From: Nemopilema nomurai
Lineage: Eukaryota; Cnidaria; Scyphozoa; Rhizostomeae; Rhizostomatidae
Assembly (NCBI GenBank): GCA_003864495.1
Contig: ML133387.1
Span: forward strand, 859,546-923,545
DNA length: 64,000 bases
Reading direction: 5' to 3'
How positions within the stretch are numbered: position 1 is the first letter of the stretch; each line of letters opens with the position of its first letter. Positions 1-10,332 of the stretch are shown piece by piece. A model generated the notes under the pieces. That model was not told the origin of the DNA and made no database searches. It saw only the letters and a program-made list of their open reading frames with translations. Position numbers and translations under genes: made by a program.

Positions 1-2055
1 GAATTCCTGTATTGATAAGCACCTTTTTATTTTAGGAACTTCTATGTGTCTTCGCATTCTGTAAAGTAAAGTATCATTTGTACTTGTATATATATTGGTT
101 TCTACCTAGCATCTGAAGGCAGTTTTTAGGGCACTGAGAAGCCTTATGCTTATTTAGCAGTGTCCTTGTCCTTTTTCCTATATTGACCACACCTTTTGGT
201 TCCTCATGCCCGGAATTAAAGAGAGCTGGTGACTCTCTGTGAAAGTCAGGTCATGCCAAGGACTCAAAACACAAACCTTTGGGTCTGTAGTCAGTGCCTC
301 TAAAAACTGAGCCATCATGTCTAGTTTCTTGTGAAAATTTTGTGGTTAATCTCCACTGCTAAACTTTCTGGTAATTCGGCTTTGGGTATTCTGCTGAGAA
401 CTAACAAAGCCCACTCTGTTTTATGGTCTAGTAAAGGTTCTAAAACAGCATTTCAAGCCTTCTTTCCATTACCTATTGCAGGCATGTACATAAAACAAGC
501 ATGATAATCAACAAGCTTTTAATTTAGACTGCTAAATGCCACACTAGCAAACATCAAACTTTGACTAATCTCCCTTAACTGCTGGGTATTTTGATTTTTG
601 CCCCAAACCTTCCCCAACATTTATTTACATTAATCAAAACTGATGTCAAAGTGTGCTCCAACGGTAGAAATCAGTTTTGTTTAAAGGGTTTTTTCCTAAA
701 GGCGTTTTGGAAATGTTGAGTATTGAAATTGGCAAACATTGTCACCCTGGGATGACATTTTCTCAATAGAAATTTTCTGAAATATGAATAAATATTTTCT
801 CAATAGAAATAGAAATAATAAAAAACTTGAGAAGGTACTAATTGAACCAAATCAACAATTAATGACATTACATGGAATAACACTGAATAGCATACTAATA
901 AGATGGGCATTTCTAGGATGAAAATTATAATGAAAATACTGATTATTCAGAATGGATCCTTCAACTAAAAAGCTAACTGGCACCAATCATCAGATATCAA
1001 TTAGGTTAGATTGACATCTGAGGCCAAATTTGACCAAACACATTGTCCAAAAAGCCAGATTTGGTAAAATTTCTTACAGTCAAGTAATATAGGTCCAATT
1101 AAATGTAGATATAATCTTTTAACAAACAGTGGAAACCGAAAATATTTTCCAAAGTGACAGCAAAGCGCTTTTGTTGAATGGCAGCTTACATGATATGCCA
1201 CATTCTACACCACTACATTCAAAACAGCTCTTTTGCTATTCTTACGGGTTTTCCATTTCCAAAAATTGGTCGGCGGTCCGAAAATAGGCCTAGCCTCACT
1301 TAAGTTCCGCGGTGTAACAGCTGTGACCAGCTTATTCCCTTGTCAACCATAGTATTTTGGACGGCAAAGGGTGTTAAAAACAGGCACAAACGAGAAATCT
1401 GTCGTCAAAATTGTCAAATGGCAAATTACACTCATTTACAAAGCATTTACACTCAAACAGACAGTCGAGCGATGGCTTGGCTATTTCTATGAAAAAGCTA
1501 TCACTATGACCAACCAACTACTAACTGTTTCGAGTGTTGGCCAACGGTTACCACAGTTCTTCGTCGAATCAGTAGAGTTAATGACTATATTTACCTTGTT
1601 ATCAGTCAATTTCATACGCCTTCCATTTCCTTTGGTGATATCAGGGCAGAACGGTCTCAATTGCTTCCAAAGCAAACCAAACCGAATCGGTCTCGTTTCC
1701 AAACATAGGTATCCTGTAGCTGTGTACGAAGAATGCCGTTACTCTGTTGATGCTTTATCGGCAGTTTCATAGCATCCGCTACGCCCATTGAACACAGGGC
1801 ATTCCAAATGTTATTCTAGGCATACGCATTATCAGCAGAAGCTGTTCTAGTTAACGTTTCTAGAGGCTTCTCCCAGTGCGTAGAATCACAACTCTCCAAA
1901 CAAACACGATTTCGCTTATAGATTCCACAGAACAATACCACCTGTATTCCACCAATAAAGGCTTTTATTGCCACTGTAGATAACGAGTTGAGATGGGTTT
2001 CTACCGACTGCGTTGCTCAACCTCTATGGACGATCCGAGCCAAAGCTGTCCCATG

Positions 2056-2079
2056 CCCCCCCCCCCCAGCCCCCCCCCC
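2056..2079. repeat. Poly-C tract interrupted by AG
   Basis: Twelve C, then AG, then ten C. The M2 copy at 19802-19825 reads C11-AG-C11 and the M3 copy near 58281-58298 reads C7-AG-C8. The minus strand is two long G runs that could form a G-quadruplex. The tract also marks a breakpoint where M3 differs from M1 and M2. Confidence 0.9.
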
Positions 2080-2458
2080 TTCGTCGGAGGCCCTGATGAG
2101 GATAGAACAGTCTAGGCTGAGGATGTGTCAGCATGACATGATGTGACAATGGAAAGTAGACAAAGGAGTCACTACACCACAATATCCATATCTCTCTTAT
2201 AAAGGATTGATTGTTTTTGCGAAAAGCTGTGCCAACTTCCCTTCTGGCAATGATACAATACTTCTTTGCATCGTTGACTTCGTAATGACGTTGAGTCAAC
2301 ATCATTTCGTGGCCGCAAGCAATAGAAATCGGTACCATAATTACAGCAAAATGAGCATGCCTTGGATAGCAAAAAAGTTACGGAAGAGCGTCTCTATATA
2401 TATATTTGTCTTTTGATACTTCCGTAGCACAGTGCTCAATACGTTAGCACGTAGAGCG

Positions 2459-2477
2459 ATATATATATATATATATA
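2459..2477. repeat. (AT)n dinucleotide microsatellite
   Basis: About nine AT units, following a shorter AT run near 2396-2406. The tract is kept in M2 near 20206-20224 and is shorter in M3 near 58453-58466. Confidence 0.9.
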
Positions 2478-2611
2478 GGCGTTCCCCTCGACCCACTACA
2501 TAGTGTACTCAATTCTTCGTACACAAAAAGAGCTGAACATCCCATGTTGCAATGCAAAAGGCAGTTGTATCACCATTGAAGTAAAAGAGCAATATTGGTT
2601 GGTAGCAGTGA

Positions 2612-3087
2612 GTTTTGAAGTCCCCCTCTAGCTTCGAAGAACTGCATTTGCCTAGGGTGGCTGCAGAAGCAAGGCTGAGAAAAGAAGAGGCAGAGCTTTG
2701 GGAGGAAACAATTGCGCTAGATCCTGAAAGGAAAAACTGAGTTTGGATGAAACAAAGCGTGTTCAAACAAAACTTCCAGATTTACAGATCTCAAAGTTCC
2801 AGGGCACTCATTCAGATTGAATAAGATTCGGGAACCTCTTTCAATATCAAATTGATAAAGCTTCAATTAATGATGAAGCAAGGTTATTATTACCAGAGGA
2901 GTTTGTCACACCTAAAAATTCGATGACTTATCTACAACTATCAACTTTAAATACAGGACCAAGTAGTGACTATGTTTCTTCCACACTGCAGGAATTGATA
3001 AAAGAGAAACCTGTGAGACAAGACTACAAATCTGGTCAAACACTGTTAGGGACATCAGTTGGAAACATAAACGTATATGAGATATAA
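2612..3087 (+). pseudogene. BEL/Pao gag-like remnant (DUF1759-type), broken, copy 1
   Basis: Two overlapping frames together resemble the gag region of BEL/Pao LTR retrotransposons, which packages element RNA in cytoplasmic particles. The first frame (2612-2740) encodes a charged, probably coiled-coil stretch containing AEARLRKEEAELWEET. The second (2728-3087) contains LPDLQISKFQGTHSD, then an in-frame TGA at 2818-2820, then FQYQIDKASINDEARL and FVTPKN, a pattern I associate with the DUF1759 segment of these gags. It is broken by the frame change and the internal stop. It ends at TAA 3085-3087 without the expected downstream zinc knuckles. There is no start codon or LTR nearby that I can support. 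Equivalent remnants lie at 20359-20834 and 58599-59071. Family assignment is from motif resemblance only. Confidence 0.65.
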
Positions 3088-3871
3088 ACGTATACGTATA
3101 TAAACGTATTTCATAATAGAGATCAGTGGTGTTGCACAGAGATTTGGCATAAAGGCCAGTCACCACTGACGCTTTTTTCCAGCGTGTCTGAAAATTTCGC
3201 GACGACACATGCGCAGAAAGAAAAATTTCACGAAAAAAGCGTTCGCGCATCGATAATGTCGCTTGACGAATAGTTGAAGTAGTTTTTACTTTTCTCAAGC
3301 ATTATTATTCTAGGTAAACTTAGGACAATAGGACTGCATGATTCTAATAATAGGCCTATGCAATATGGCGTTATCACAGCAACCGGAATTTAGTAGAAGT
3401 GAAACTGAATTGCATTTATTTACTTTACATGGTAGACTAGGCAACAATACTTTTTCACAAGGAAACAGAGCCTTTCAGATATCAAGCAGATATCAAGCTT
3501 TTCAAAGATTTATTCCTCCTTAAATGACAATAAAACAAAATTTTTCTTTTTCTCAAGAACAAAAACTGTAAAAGATCAGGCCAAGACATCATCTTTGTTC
3601 TAAAAATCTCGCGCGCGCTAAAATTTGGTGGAAATCAGTGGAAATTGGACTGAACAGAATTTTGTACGAACGCTATAAAACAAGGGTAAGTGCAGATTCG
3701 GCTTAAATTAAGAAGATAATGGAGAGCGGAAGATTCTGGTCAACTTGTCAAAGCCAAGATACCGTAGGATGTCACACCCTTCACTTTTGTAGAAGCCGTC
3801 GGTAATTTTTTCCTGTCGGTAAAAGTTGAAACATTTATAACAGCCTGTCGGTATTTCGGGGAAGTAGGGTC
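3088..3871. other. No recognisable gene; GTCGGTA-rich tail
   Basis: This stretch holds a small palindromic AT-rich patch around 3088-3110 (acgtatacgt), a GC-rich patch at 3609-3619 (cgcgcgcgc) and a TATAAAA near 3675. The motif GTCGGTA occurs at 3798, 3815 and 3847, and again at 4308 beyond the module end. A 61-codon frame at 3338-3523 is preserved in all three module copies but matches nothing I know. I see no convincing gene. Confidence 0.6.
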
Positions 3872-4027
3872 AAGCTAATAAAAGGCTACCTCCGTTCGAC
3901 AACGAAAGAAGAACGTTTAGACTATCCAATGATAGCTGCATGTTCCAGTTACATTTTAGATCATTTAGATCTTGATGAGGTTGCAGATAGCTGGTCAGTT
4001 CTTAAAACTAGAAGAATAAAGATATAA
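3872..4027 (+). pseudogene. hAT-like transposase C-terminal fragment, copy 1
   Basis: One frame reads KLIKGYLRSTTKEERLDY, then a helix-like stretch, then LDLDEVADSW and LKTRRIKI, and ends at TAA 4025-4027. The combination of KLIK-YLRST, a helix-like stretch, LD-DEV and a basic C-terminus is the pattern of the hAT-family C-terminal dimerisation region, including TTF/ZMYM-type host relatives. In the family this region dimerises the transposase in the nucleus. Only about 50 codons are present. The ribonuclease-H-like catalytic core and N-terminal zinc finger are missing, so it is a fragment. Copy 1 carries three amino-acid changes from copies 2 and 3 (P for L, Y for D, D for N), and copies 2 and 3 fit the family pattern better. 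No terminal inverted repeats were found. Confidence 0.65.
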
Positions 4028-4029
4028 AT

Positions 4030-4330
4030 CCATACCATGCAGGACTATATGTTTTTATATGTGTCGATATTATTCAATGGTGTGAATATTTTCCTGACCC
4101 TGACCTTCCAGAGATTCAAACTATTTCTATTTAATGCCGCTTTCGTTGGGATCATTAGAATAAATAACATGAGTATTTTGCAAGTAATCTGATAAATTTC
4201 GATCCATTTAGAAACAATAAGATATATCCAGCTTAGACACAAAGGAGCCACTACGGTACTAGAGTGTAAAATTTGTGCGCTATGATTAACTATCTTTAAT
4301 CAACCCTGTCGGTAAATTTCTCATGCAAGG
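4030..4330. other. Unassigned spacer unique to M1
   Basis: This begins where homology to modules 2 and 3 stops. It is AT-rich, with no frame I recognise. It carries a fourth GTCGGTA at 4308-4314, in the ten-base context CCTGTCGGTA that is also found at 3812 and 3844. Confidence 0.6.
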
Positions 4331-4780
4331 GTAAACGATCCGATGGGCATTGTCTCAAATATATTGCTGACAGCTAAATCAATTATTCGTGACATCTATG
4401 AGAGAAAAGTTCAATGAGATAGTGAGCATCCGGATGACATAAGGAACTGGTGGGAAAGATGGATTAAGTCCTTGCCATTAGAAGTTGTGCTGTCACAATG
4501 TATTTCACAGAAAAGGGAAGAAATAACTCCATATAAGTCACATGGATTTTCCGACTTTTCCGTCTTAGGATGTTGTGCCACAGTGTCCACAGTTGTAAAG
4601 CAAAGGGAACAAGTCCGCCAGGGTTTACTCGTAGCTAAGTCAAGGCTTGCTAAACGTGATCTTACAATGCCAAGGCTAGAACTTGTTGGATGCCATATGA
4701 CCAGTAATTGGCTAAAGAAAATAAACGAGAAAAATAACGACTGGAGGTATGTTCCCTTGGAGGAAAATGCACATTGGTAA
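4331..4780 (+). pseudogene. BEL/Pao pol remnant: RT connection and RNase H start
   Basis: From 4331 one frame reads DPMGIVSNILLTAKSI, then, after an in-frame TGA at 4415-4417, WWERWIKSLPLEVVLSQ, QGLLVAKSRLAKRDLTMP and RLELVGCHMT. This order (DP-G, W-W-LP, AKSRLA, PRLEL) matches the stretch between reverse transcriptase and RNase H in BEL/Pao pol, which copies element RNA into DNA. The reverse transcriptase palm with its catalytic aspartates would lie upstream and is absent, so the fragment is truncated on the 5' side. The frame closes at 4778-4780, soon after WRYVPLEENA. It lies on the same strand as the gag remnant 1.2 kb upstream, with the hAT fragment between them. It is unique to M1 in this window. 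Confidence 0.75.
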
Positions 4781-5203
4781 TCGAGGAGCAAGAAACTTTT
4801 AAGCGAGCGAGAAGAGGATGAGAGGCCAACATGGCTAAAAACACCAGAACTGTAGCCAACTATGATTCCAATAAAAGCGAGCGGAGACTCGCATTCAGGG
4901 AACAGGCTATTAAAGAGATTGTACAATTATCCATTGTGAGGAAAGCAGACACAATAGATAACTTACTTGAAAGAAAGACCTGGTGGTTCACTGTCAGAGT
5001 ACTGGCTTGGGTATAGATATTCATGAACTATTCAAAGAGCAGTCAGAGAGTCAAAGGCCCCTTTACAACTTCTGAGATCCAAAATCGAATCAGCTACATC
5101 GAGAGCTACATGGTGAAAAGGGCACAACGAGACGTGGAAGAGACGAGCATATTCAACAACGATTGTAAGCGATTAAACTTAGTCAAGAATTAAGAAGGAA
5201 TCT
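4781..5203 (+). pseudogene. BEL/Pao pol remnant: linker before integrase
   Basis: This continues the pol remnant in changed frames. The frame at 4831-5016 contains NNLLERKTWWFTVRVLAWV-like sequence (read: DNLLERKTWWFTVRVLAWV), then a stop. After a further frame change come PFTTSEIQNRISYIESYMV and KRAQRDVEETSIFNND, followed by a stop near 5192. A W-x-x-x-V-R-V-x-A-W-V block followed by a charged helix is what precedes the integrase zinc-binding domain in BEL/Pao elements. Several stops and at least two frameshifts make it non-functional. Confidence 0.65.
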
Positions 5204-6240
5204 ATGCATGTAGATGTAGTCAGACATCTCATCTCGGAGAAACCTGTAGAAAGTGCACACCAACAGACATTGCATGGGGGAGTTTGTCTTACAATGTCCA
5301 AAGTTCCAGACAGCTACTGGATACCACAACTGAGAAGTCTTACGAAGAGAGTCACAGCGAAATGTTCAGGATGCGAGGGATTCCTTGCTACAGCGGCACC
5401 AGCGCATCCAACAGGGAATTAGCCTAGAGATAGATCTGAAGAAAGCATACCATCCTATTTTATCGGCGTAGACTTTACGGGTCCAATTACAATGAAAGCC
5501 GGAAACAAAGCTACAAGCAAAGCATACAGTATTCATTACACATGCAGTTAAACCAGAGGTCTGCATTTAGAGCTAGTGACAATCATGACGTGCGAGGAAT
5601 TTACATCAAGTTTTACGCAATTCATTGCGGCAATTCAAGGTAGGCCATCGAAGGTTATTTGGTATAACGGAAGCATATTCATAGCTGCGTCCAGTTGGAT
5701 AAAGATAATTAGAAAAGTTCATTCTGTCTGCCTGTGGTTAATTTCCGAAATTTGAATACTCAGAGGAGTGTCGGACGAAAAAGTACTTTTAGAATGCAAA
5801 AACTGATTCCGCTTTTTCTTGCTACTGTGAAAGTTCAGAAGTATCTTGCACATCAAGAAATGGTATGGCAGTTTAACCTCGGCCGTGCCGGCTGGTGGGT
5901 GGCATGTTGGAAAGGATGGTGAGCATCGTGAAAAAAACTTTATACAAAGTCGTAGGAGCATCAAAACTTTCATTCAAAAAGTTGCAAGAAGTTGTCCTAG
6001 ATATTCAGATCGTGCTAAATAACCGACCATTGACAAAATGCGAAGATGACGTTGGGATGCTGTTTCTAATACCCAAAATTCTCATTTTGGGGAAAGCTAG
6101 CTATTCACCTGTTGAAGAACCATCGAGTATTTAAGATCAGGATTTGAGAAAAAGAGCAAAGTACTTGAAAAATGCTCCATTGGCGGTTATAGGCCGCCAA
6201 AACAGCGGAATGGCTTTAGTTTGATGGTTTTAGTACCATG
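5204..6240 (+). pseudogene. BEL/Pao integrase remnant
   Basis: The zinc-binding part is at 5204-5419: AHQQTLHGGVCLTMSK, YWIPQLRSLTKRV and KCSGC give the H-H-C-C ligand order. The catalytic core follows in broken frames. GVDFTGPIT near 5465 keeps the first acidic residue. Near 5660 the block around WYNGSIF has tyrosine where the family has its second catalytic aspartate. MVWQFNLGRAGWW precedes a frameshift near 5900, and ERMVSIVKKTLYK keeps the glutamate. LNNRPLTKCEDDV follows, and a final RKRAKYLKNAP lies near 6150-6180. Integrase would insert the cDNA copy into chromosomes. Stops, frameshifts and the lost catalytic residue show it is dead. No 3' LTR was recognised downstream. Confidence 0.8.
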
Positions 6241-6868
6241 AAGTACAACAGGCGTTAGCAGGACAATTTTATTTTGAAGAAATCAGCACCGATGAAGATA
6301 AACAATTAAGAATGTTCTTTTATAATCAGGTTCATAAAAAACGGCGAATAATAAGCCTCACGATCGCTGCTTTAGTACAACAAATAAAAAAGGTCTTCCA
6401 TGTCTTCTAAACAGTAGAGAAAATGTAAAGTTGACTTCAAAACGGGAATTTCAGCAAAAATAATTAGTCGAATTATAGGTAAATATCTTGAGAATCTTGT
6501 CCATGCTCGGCTTCCTTCAAGATTCAAAACCAGAACGGAATATTTCCAAATCATTTGGAGCACTATCTATCTCCTGACAGAAACATGGGGTCCAACAGAC
6601 TTGTATCTACGGCGAACAAATAGAAAACCAGATGCAAAAACACAAAAGACGATATAAATACTTCAAATAAATTTACGATCAAGGGTAAAATATGTTTTGA
6701 ATGGTTTAAAGACCGTAGAGATTCCCGGAGCCCAATACTATACTAAACAATACTATACTATACTATAGTTCGAGGTTCAGTTTCTAAATTTATTCGTAGT
6801 AGTAACCATTTTAGCGCATTTTGACCTGCATCCAAAAAAACACAAAAAAAGACTTTAAAACTCACGTT
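6241..6868. other. Unassigned sequence with TACTA microsatellite
   Basis: I see no gene here. Short frames (for example around 6420-6655) match nothing I recognise. A five-base microsatellite of TACTA units lies at about 6735-6768. This could be the degraded 3' end of the BEL/Pao element, but no LTR, polypurine tract or target duplication is visible. Confidence 0.6.
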
Positions 6869-7036
6869 GATAAAGATGAAATCCTAACAAGGAATAAAAG
6901 TTAATCTCTGTTGACATCTACGAACTTCAATTCCAACACATCAAGAATAACATCAAAAAGAAGACTGCACTTTAAAGCTCACCTTAACTCGTCAAAGACT
7001 GATCAATTGAGATTGGCTATTTCATGCCATTTTCAT
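6869..7036. repeat. Diverged submodule tail upstream of the 1.9-kb array
   Basis: This resembles, with many substitutions, the right half of the ~470-bp submodule found inside the 1.9-kb repeats. It has GATGAAATCCTAACAA, then a stretch ending in ...CTCACCTTAACTCGTCAAAGACTGATC. It looks like an older copy left at the edge of the array. Confidence 0.65.
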
Positions 7037-8433
7037 GAAACACTGGCATAAGGATAACACAAAATAGTAGTTTTGAGAAGGACCAAAAAACCTATGGTGA
7101 GAAAGATGGGCAGGCTGAAACTGAGACATTAGAGGATCGCTGCTACGTTCATGGATATGCTAGGCTTGGAACAAATGGTAGATATACTTTAAAGAAAAAG
7201 TCTTGAGTTGCTTTCAGTACATATTCGAAAGAAACAAGGACTTTATATTTTGAAGACAGAAGCTGACTCTTTTCGTTGGATGAAAGAGCAAAAACAACCG
7301 ACAAAGTCACGATAAAAAGCAACCTTGAAGAGAAAACAAAGAATTGCAGCTAAACGACGAAGGACGAGCAAAAGAGAGAGAAATGCCACAAGATAAACAA
7401 AATAATTGTTTCAGGCCACAAATCAACCCATCCAACCACTTCCAACTCGACCAAAAAGCATTCAAAATGCAAGAATGTTTTAAGGATAATGAAGATGTTA
7501 AGGGCTATGGAAAGGTAATGAAGATGATGATCAAGATGACGATGAAGATTAGGCTATGATGAAGATGATGATCAACATGATGAAGATGAAATCCTAACAA
7601 TTACAAAACGAAGAGAGAGAAATAGAAGTGCAACAATGTTTATATCAACGAACTTACAATTCAAAAAGAATAACCTCAAAACCAAGACTGTACTACGACC
7701 TCACCTAACTCGCCAAGGACCGACCGACCAAAAATAACTCTTTTATACATCCTAGTAAGCCATCCTTGAGTTGTCAGCCCTTCAAATGTTCTATGCAGTA
7801 AAAAACAAAGATGATTATCAAGCAACAACCTTGAGAGCTTAAACGATTTTCAAATAAGTATCAGATCAATATAATGATGTAAGAGATGGGAAAGAATCCA
7901 GTGTGGAACAGCTGTGAAAGGGCCATAAATGCTCTTCTCAAACTAGCATCAGTATGCCCAAAGGTGTAAAAAAGAAACGATAAACGAGAAGGACAGGTGG
8001 AGAGTAGATTCTAACGAAAGGATAGGAGAAGAATATGCAACGGACACGTGATGACAATCTTCGACGAAGAGATTAAATGAAATGAGAATACTAAGGATGA
8101 AATTGTACGAGGACTCATTGAGTAGGTCGTTGGAGAGTATAAATTAAAAGCAATTAAAAAGATGAAACAGGGAAAGCAGCTGGGCCCTCGAATATAGATC
8201 TAGAACTCAAAACTGCTAGTGCGTAGATTTGGGTTTCAATAAAAATTAAACACTTTCATTAAACGTCTCATCACAAGCGGTTGCTGTAAAATGGCAGTGC
8301 ATGCAGAAGCAACTACTCGATTGCAATAATTCAGGGAATGTTGTAAACTATTGACTGGAACAATGTTAACATTGAAGGTGAAATCTCATCGAATTATAGG
8401 AGCCGTGTAACGGAAAGGATTTTACAAGCCAGT
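7037..8433. repeat. 1.9-kb tandem repeat, unit 1 (short form)
   Basis: Unit start is defined by GAAACACTGGCATAAGG. This first unit is 1397 bp because it has one submodule (about 7314-7777) instead of two, and lacks a ~24-bp segment after TTTTCAAATA near 7855. The LINE-like RT fragment is at 8060-8217. It is otherwise colinear with units 2-5. Confidence 0.92.
8060..8217 (+). pseudogene. LINE-like reverse transcriptase fragment, frameshifted (first of seven copies)
   Basis: One frame reads FDEEIK, stop, NENTKDEIVRGLIE, stop, VVGEYKLKAIKKMKQGK. The next frame continues AAGPSNIDLELKTA. Together they resemble the conserved AIKKMK-GKA-GP-I--EL block that opens the reverse transcriptase domain of many non-LTR elements (CR1, L2, Jockey and RTE groups). 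Two TGA/TAG stops and a one-base frameshift inside the GKA block break it. The same frameshift occurs in copies at 9959-10116, 11856-12012, 13750-13906, 15646-15802, about 51965-52108 and 53845-54002, so it was dead before the 1.9-kb unit amplified. No polymerase active site (YADD-type) was found nearby. Family assignment is tentative. Confidence 0.5.
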
Positions 8434-10332
8434 GAAACACTGGCATAAGGATAACACAAAATAGTAGTTTTGAGAAGGACCAAAAAACCTATGGTGAGAA
8501 AGATGGGCAGGCTGAAACTGAGACATTAGAGGATCGCTGCTACGTTCATGGATATGCTAGGCTTGGAACAAATGGTAGATATACTTTAAAGAAAAAGTCT
8601 TGAGTTGCTTTCAGTACATATTCGAAAGAAGCAAGGACTTTATATTTTGAAGACAGAAGCTGACTCTTTTGGTTGGATGAAAGAGCAAAAACAACCGACA
8701 AAGTCACGATAAAAAGCAACCTTGAAGAGGAAACAAAGAATTGCAGCTAAACGACGAAGGACGAGCAAAAGAGAGAGAAATGCCACAAGATAAACAAAAT
8801 AATTGTTTCAGGCCACGAATCAACCCATCCAACCACTTCCAACTCGACCAAAAAGCATTCAAAATGCAAGAATGTTTTAAGGATAATGAAGATGTTAAGG
8901 GCTATGGAAAGGTAATGAAGATGATGATCAAGATGACGATGAAGATTAGGTTATGATGAAGATGATGATCAACATGATGAAGATGAAATTCTAGCAATTA
9001 AAAAACGAGGAGAGAGAAATAGAAGTGAAACAATGTTTATATCAACGAACTTACAATTCAAAAAGAATAACCTCAAAACCAAGACTGTACTACGACCCTC
9101 ACCTAACTCGCCAAGGACCGACCGACCAAAAATAACTCTTTTATACATCTGAGTAAGCCATCCTTAAGTTGTCACGGGAAAAAGCAACCTTGAAGAAGAA
9201 ACAAAGAAGTGCAGCTAAACGACGAAGGAAGAGCAAAAAAGAGAGAAATGCCGCAAGGGCAAAAACAAACTGTTTCAGGCCACAAATCAACAAATCCAAT
9301 AACTACCAACTTGACCAAACAGTATACAAACTTCAAGACGATGATGAGGATGATGAGGATGATGAAGAATTTTAAGGGCCAAGGAAAGGTTATCAAGATG
9401 ATGATCAAGATGACCATGAAGATTAGGTTATGATGAAGATGATGAGCAACATGATGAAGATAAAATCCTAACAATTACAAAAAGAAGAGAGAGAAATAGA
9501 AGTGCAACAATGTTTGTATCAACGAACTTCCAATTCAAAAAGAATAACCTCAAAACCAAGACTGTACTACGACCCTCACCTAACTCGCCAAGGACCGACC
9601 GACCAAAAATAACTCTTTTATACATCCTAGTAAGCCATCCTTGAGTTGTCAGCCCTTCAAATGTTCTATGCAGTAAAAAACAAAGATGATTATCAAGCAA
9701 CAACCTTGAGAGCTTAAACGATTTTCAAATAAAAGCTCAAAACTTTAAAACTCTCAGTATCAGATCAATATAATGATGTAAGAGATGGGAAAGAATCCAG
9801 TGTGGAACAGCTGTGAAAGGGTCATAAATGCTCTTCTCAAACTAGCATCAGTATGCCCAAAGGTGTAAAAAAGAAACGATAAACGAGAAGGACAGGTTGA
9901 GAGTAGATTCTAACGAAAGGATAGGAGAAGAATATGCAACGGACACGTGATGACAATCTTCGACGAAGAGATTAAATGAAATGAGAATACTAAGGATGAA
10001 ATTGTACGAGCACTCATTGAGTAGGTCGTTGGAGAGTATAAATTAAAAGCAATTAAAAAGATGAAACAGGGAAAGCAGCTGGGCCCTCGAATATAGATCT
10101 AGAACTCAAAACTGCTAGTGCGTAGATTTGGGTTTCAATAAAAATTAAACACTTTCATCAAACGTCTCATCACAAGCGGTTGCTGTAAAATGGCAGTGCA
10201 TGCAGAAGCAACTACTCGATTGCAATAATTCAGGGAATGTTGTAAACTATTGACTGGAACAATGTTAACATTGAAGGTGAAATCTCATCGAATTATAGGA
10301 GCCGTGTAACGGAAAGGATTTTACAGGCCAGT
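8434..10332. repeat. 1.9-kb tandem repeat, unit 2
   Basis: This 1899-bp unit has two tandem submodules, a at 8711-9178 and b at 9179-9653. Each runs from AAAAAGCAACCTTGAAG through a GAT/ATG-rich stretch to GTAAGCCATCCTT. A ~680-bp tail follows, with the LINE-like fragment at 9959-10116. Short basic-then-acidic reading frames occur in the submodules, but submodule b lacks an ATG before its basic part and the frames do not survive indels in other units. Confidence 0.93.

Larger units (their letters stand above)
1..4029 (+). repeat. Macro-unit module, copy 1 (M1)
   Basis: This 4.03-kb segment recurs at 17747-21781 and 55962-60011, in the same orientation. Homology starts at the first base of the window, so the repeat probably extends to the left, and it stops just after the hAT-like stop codon near 4029. 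Bases 1-2611 hold no gene I can recognise: AT-rich non-coding sequence to about 1200, then sequence with short broken reading frames, a poly-C tract and an AT dinucleotide run. Bases 2612-3087 hold a gag-like remnant, 3088-3870 nothing I recognise, and 3872-4027 a hAT-like tail. Copies 1 and 2 differ by only a few bases up to about 3723, then by roughly 5% to 4029. Confidence 0.95.

Noticed and set aside
1371..1772. 133-codon frame kept in copies 1 and 2 of the module
   Set aside because: It starts at GTG, not ATG, matches no family I know, and is broken in copy 3. Its conservation is explained by recent duplication of the module.
3675..3700. TATAAAA followed by GGGTAAGT as a promoter and first exon
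   Set aside because: There is no supporting reading frame downstream, and short AT-rich and donor-like matches are expected by chance.
7344..7559. 71-codon frame repeated in each 1.9-kb unit
   Set aside because: It overlaps other frames of the same submodule, has no ATG before the basic part, and related frames are broken by indels in some units.
9172..9474. Hydrophobic minus-strand frames rich in I, L and F (also 11070, 12965, 14829, 16463, 53029)
   Set aside because: They are the antisense of GAT/ATG-rich low-complexity sequence in the submodules, which always reads as hydrophobic residues; not evidence of membrane proteins.
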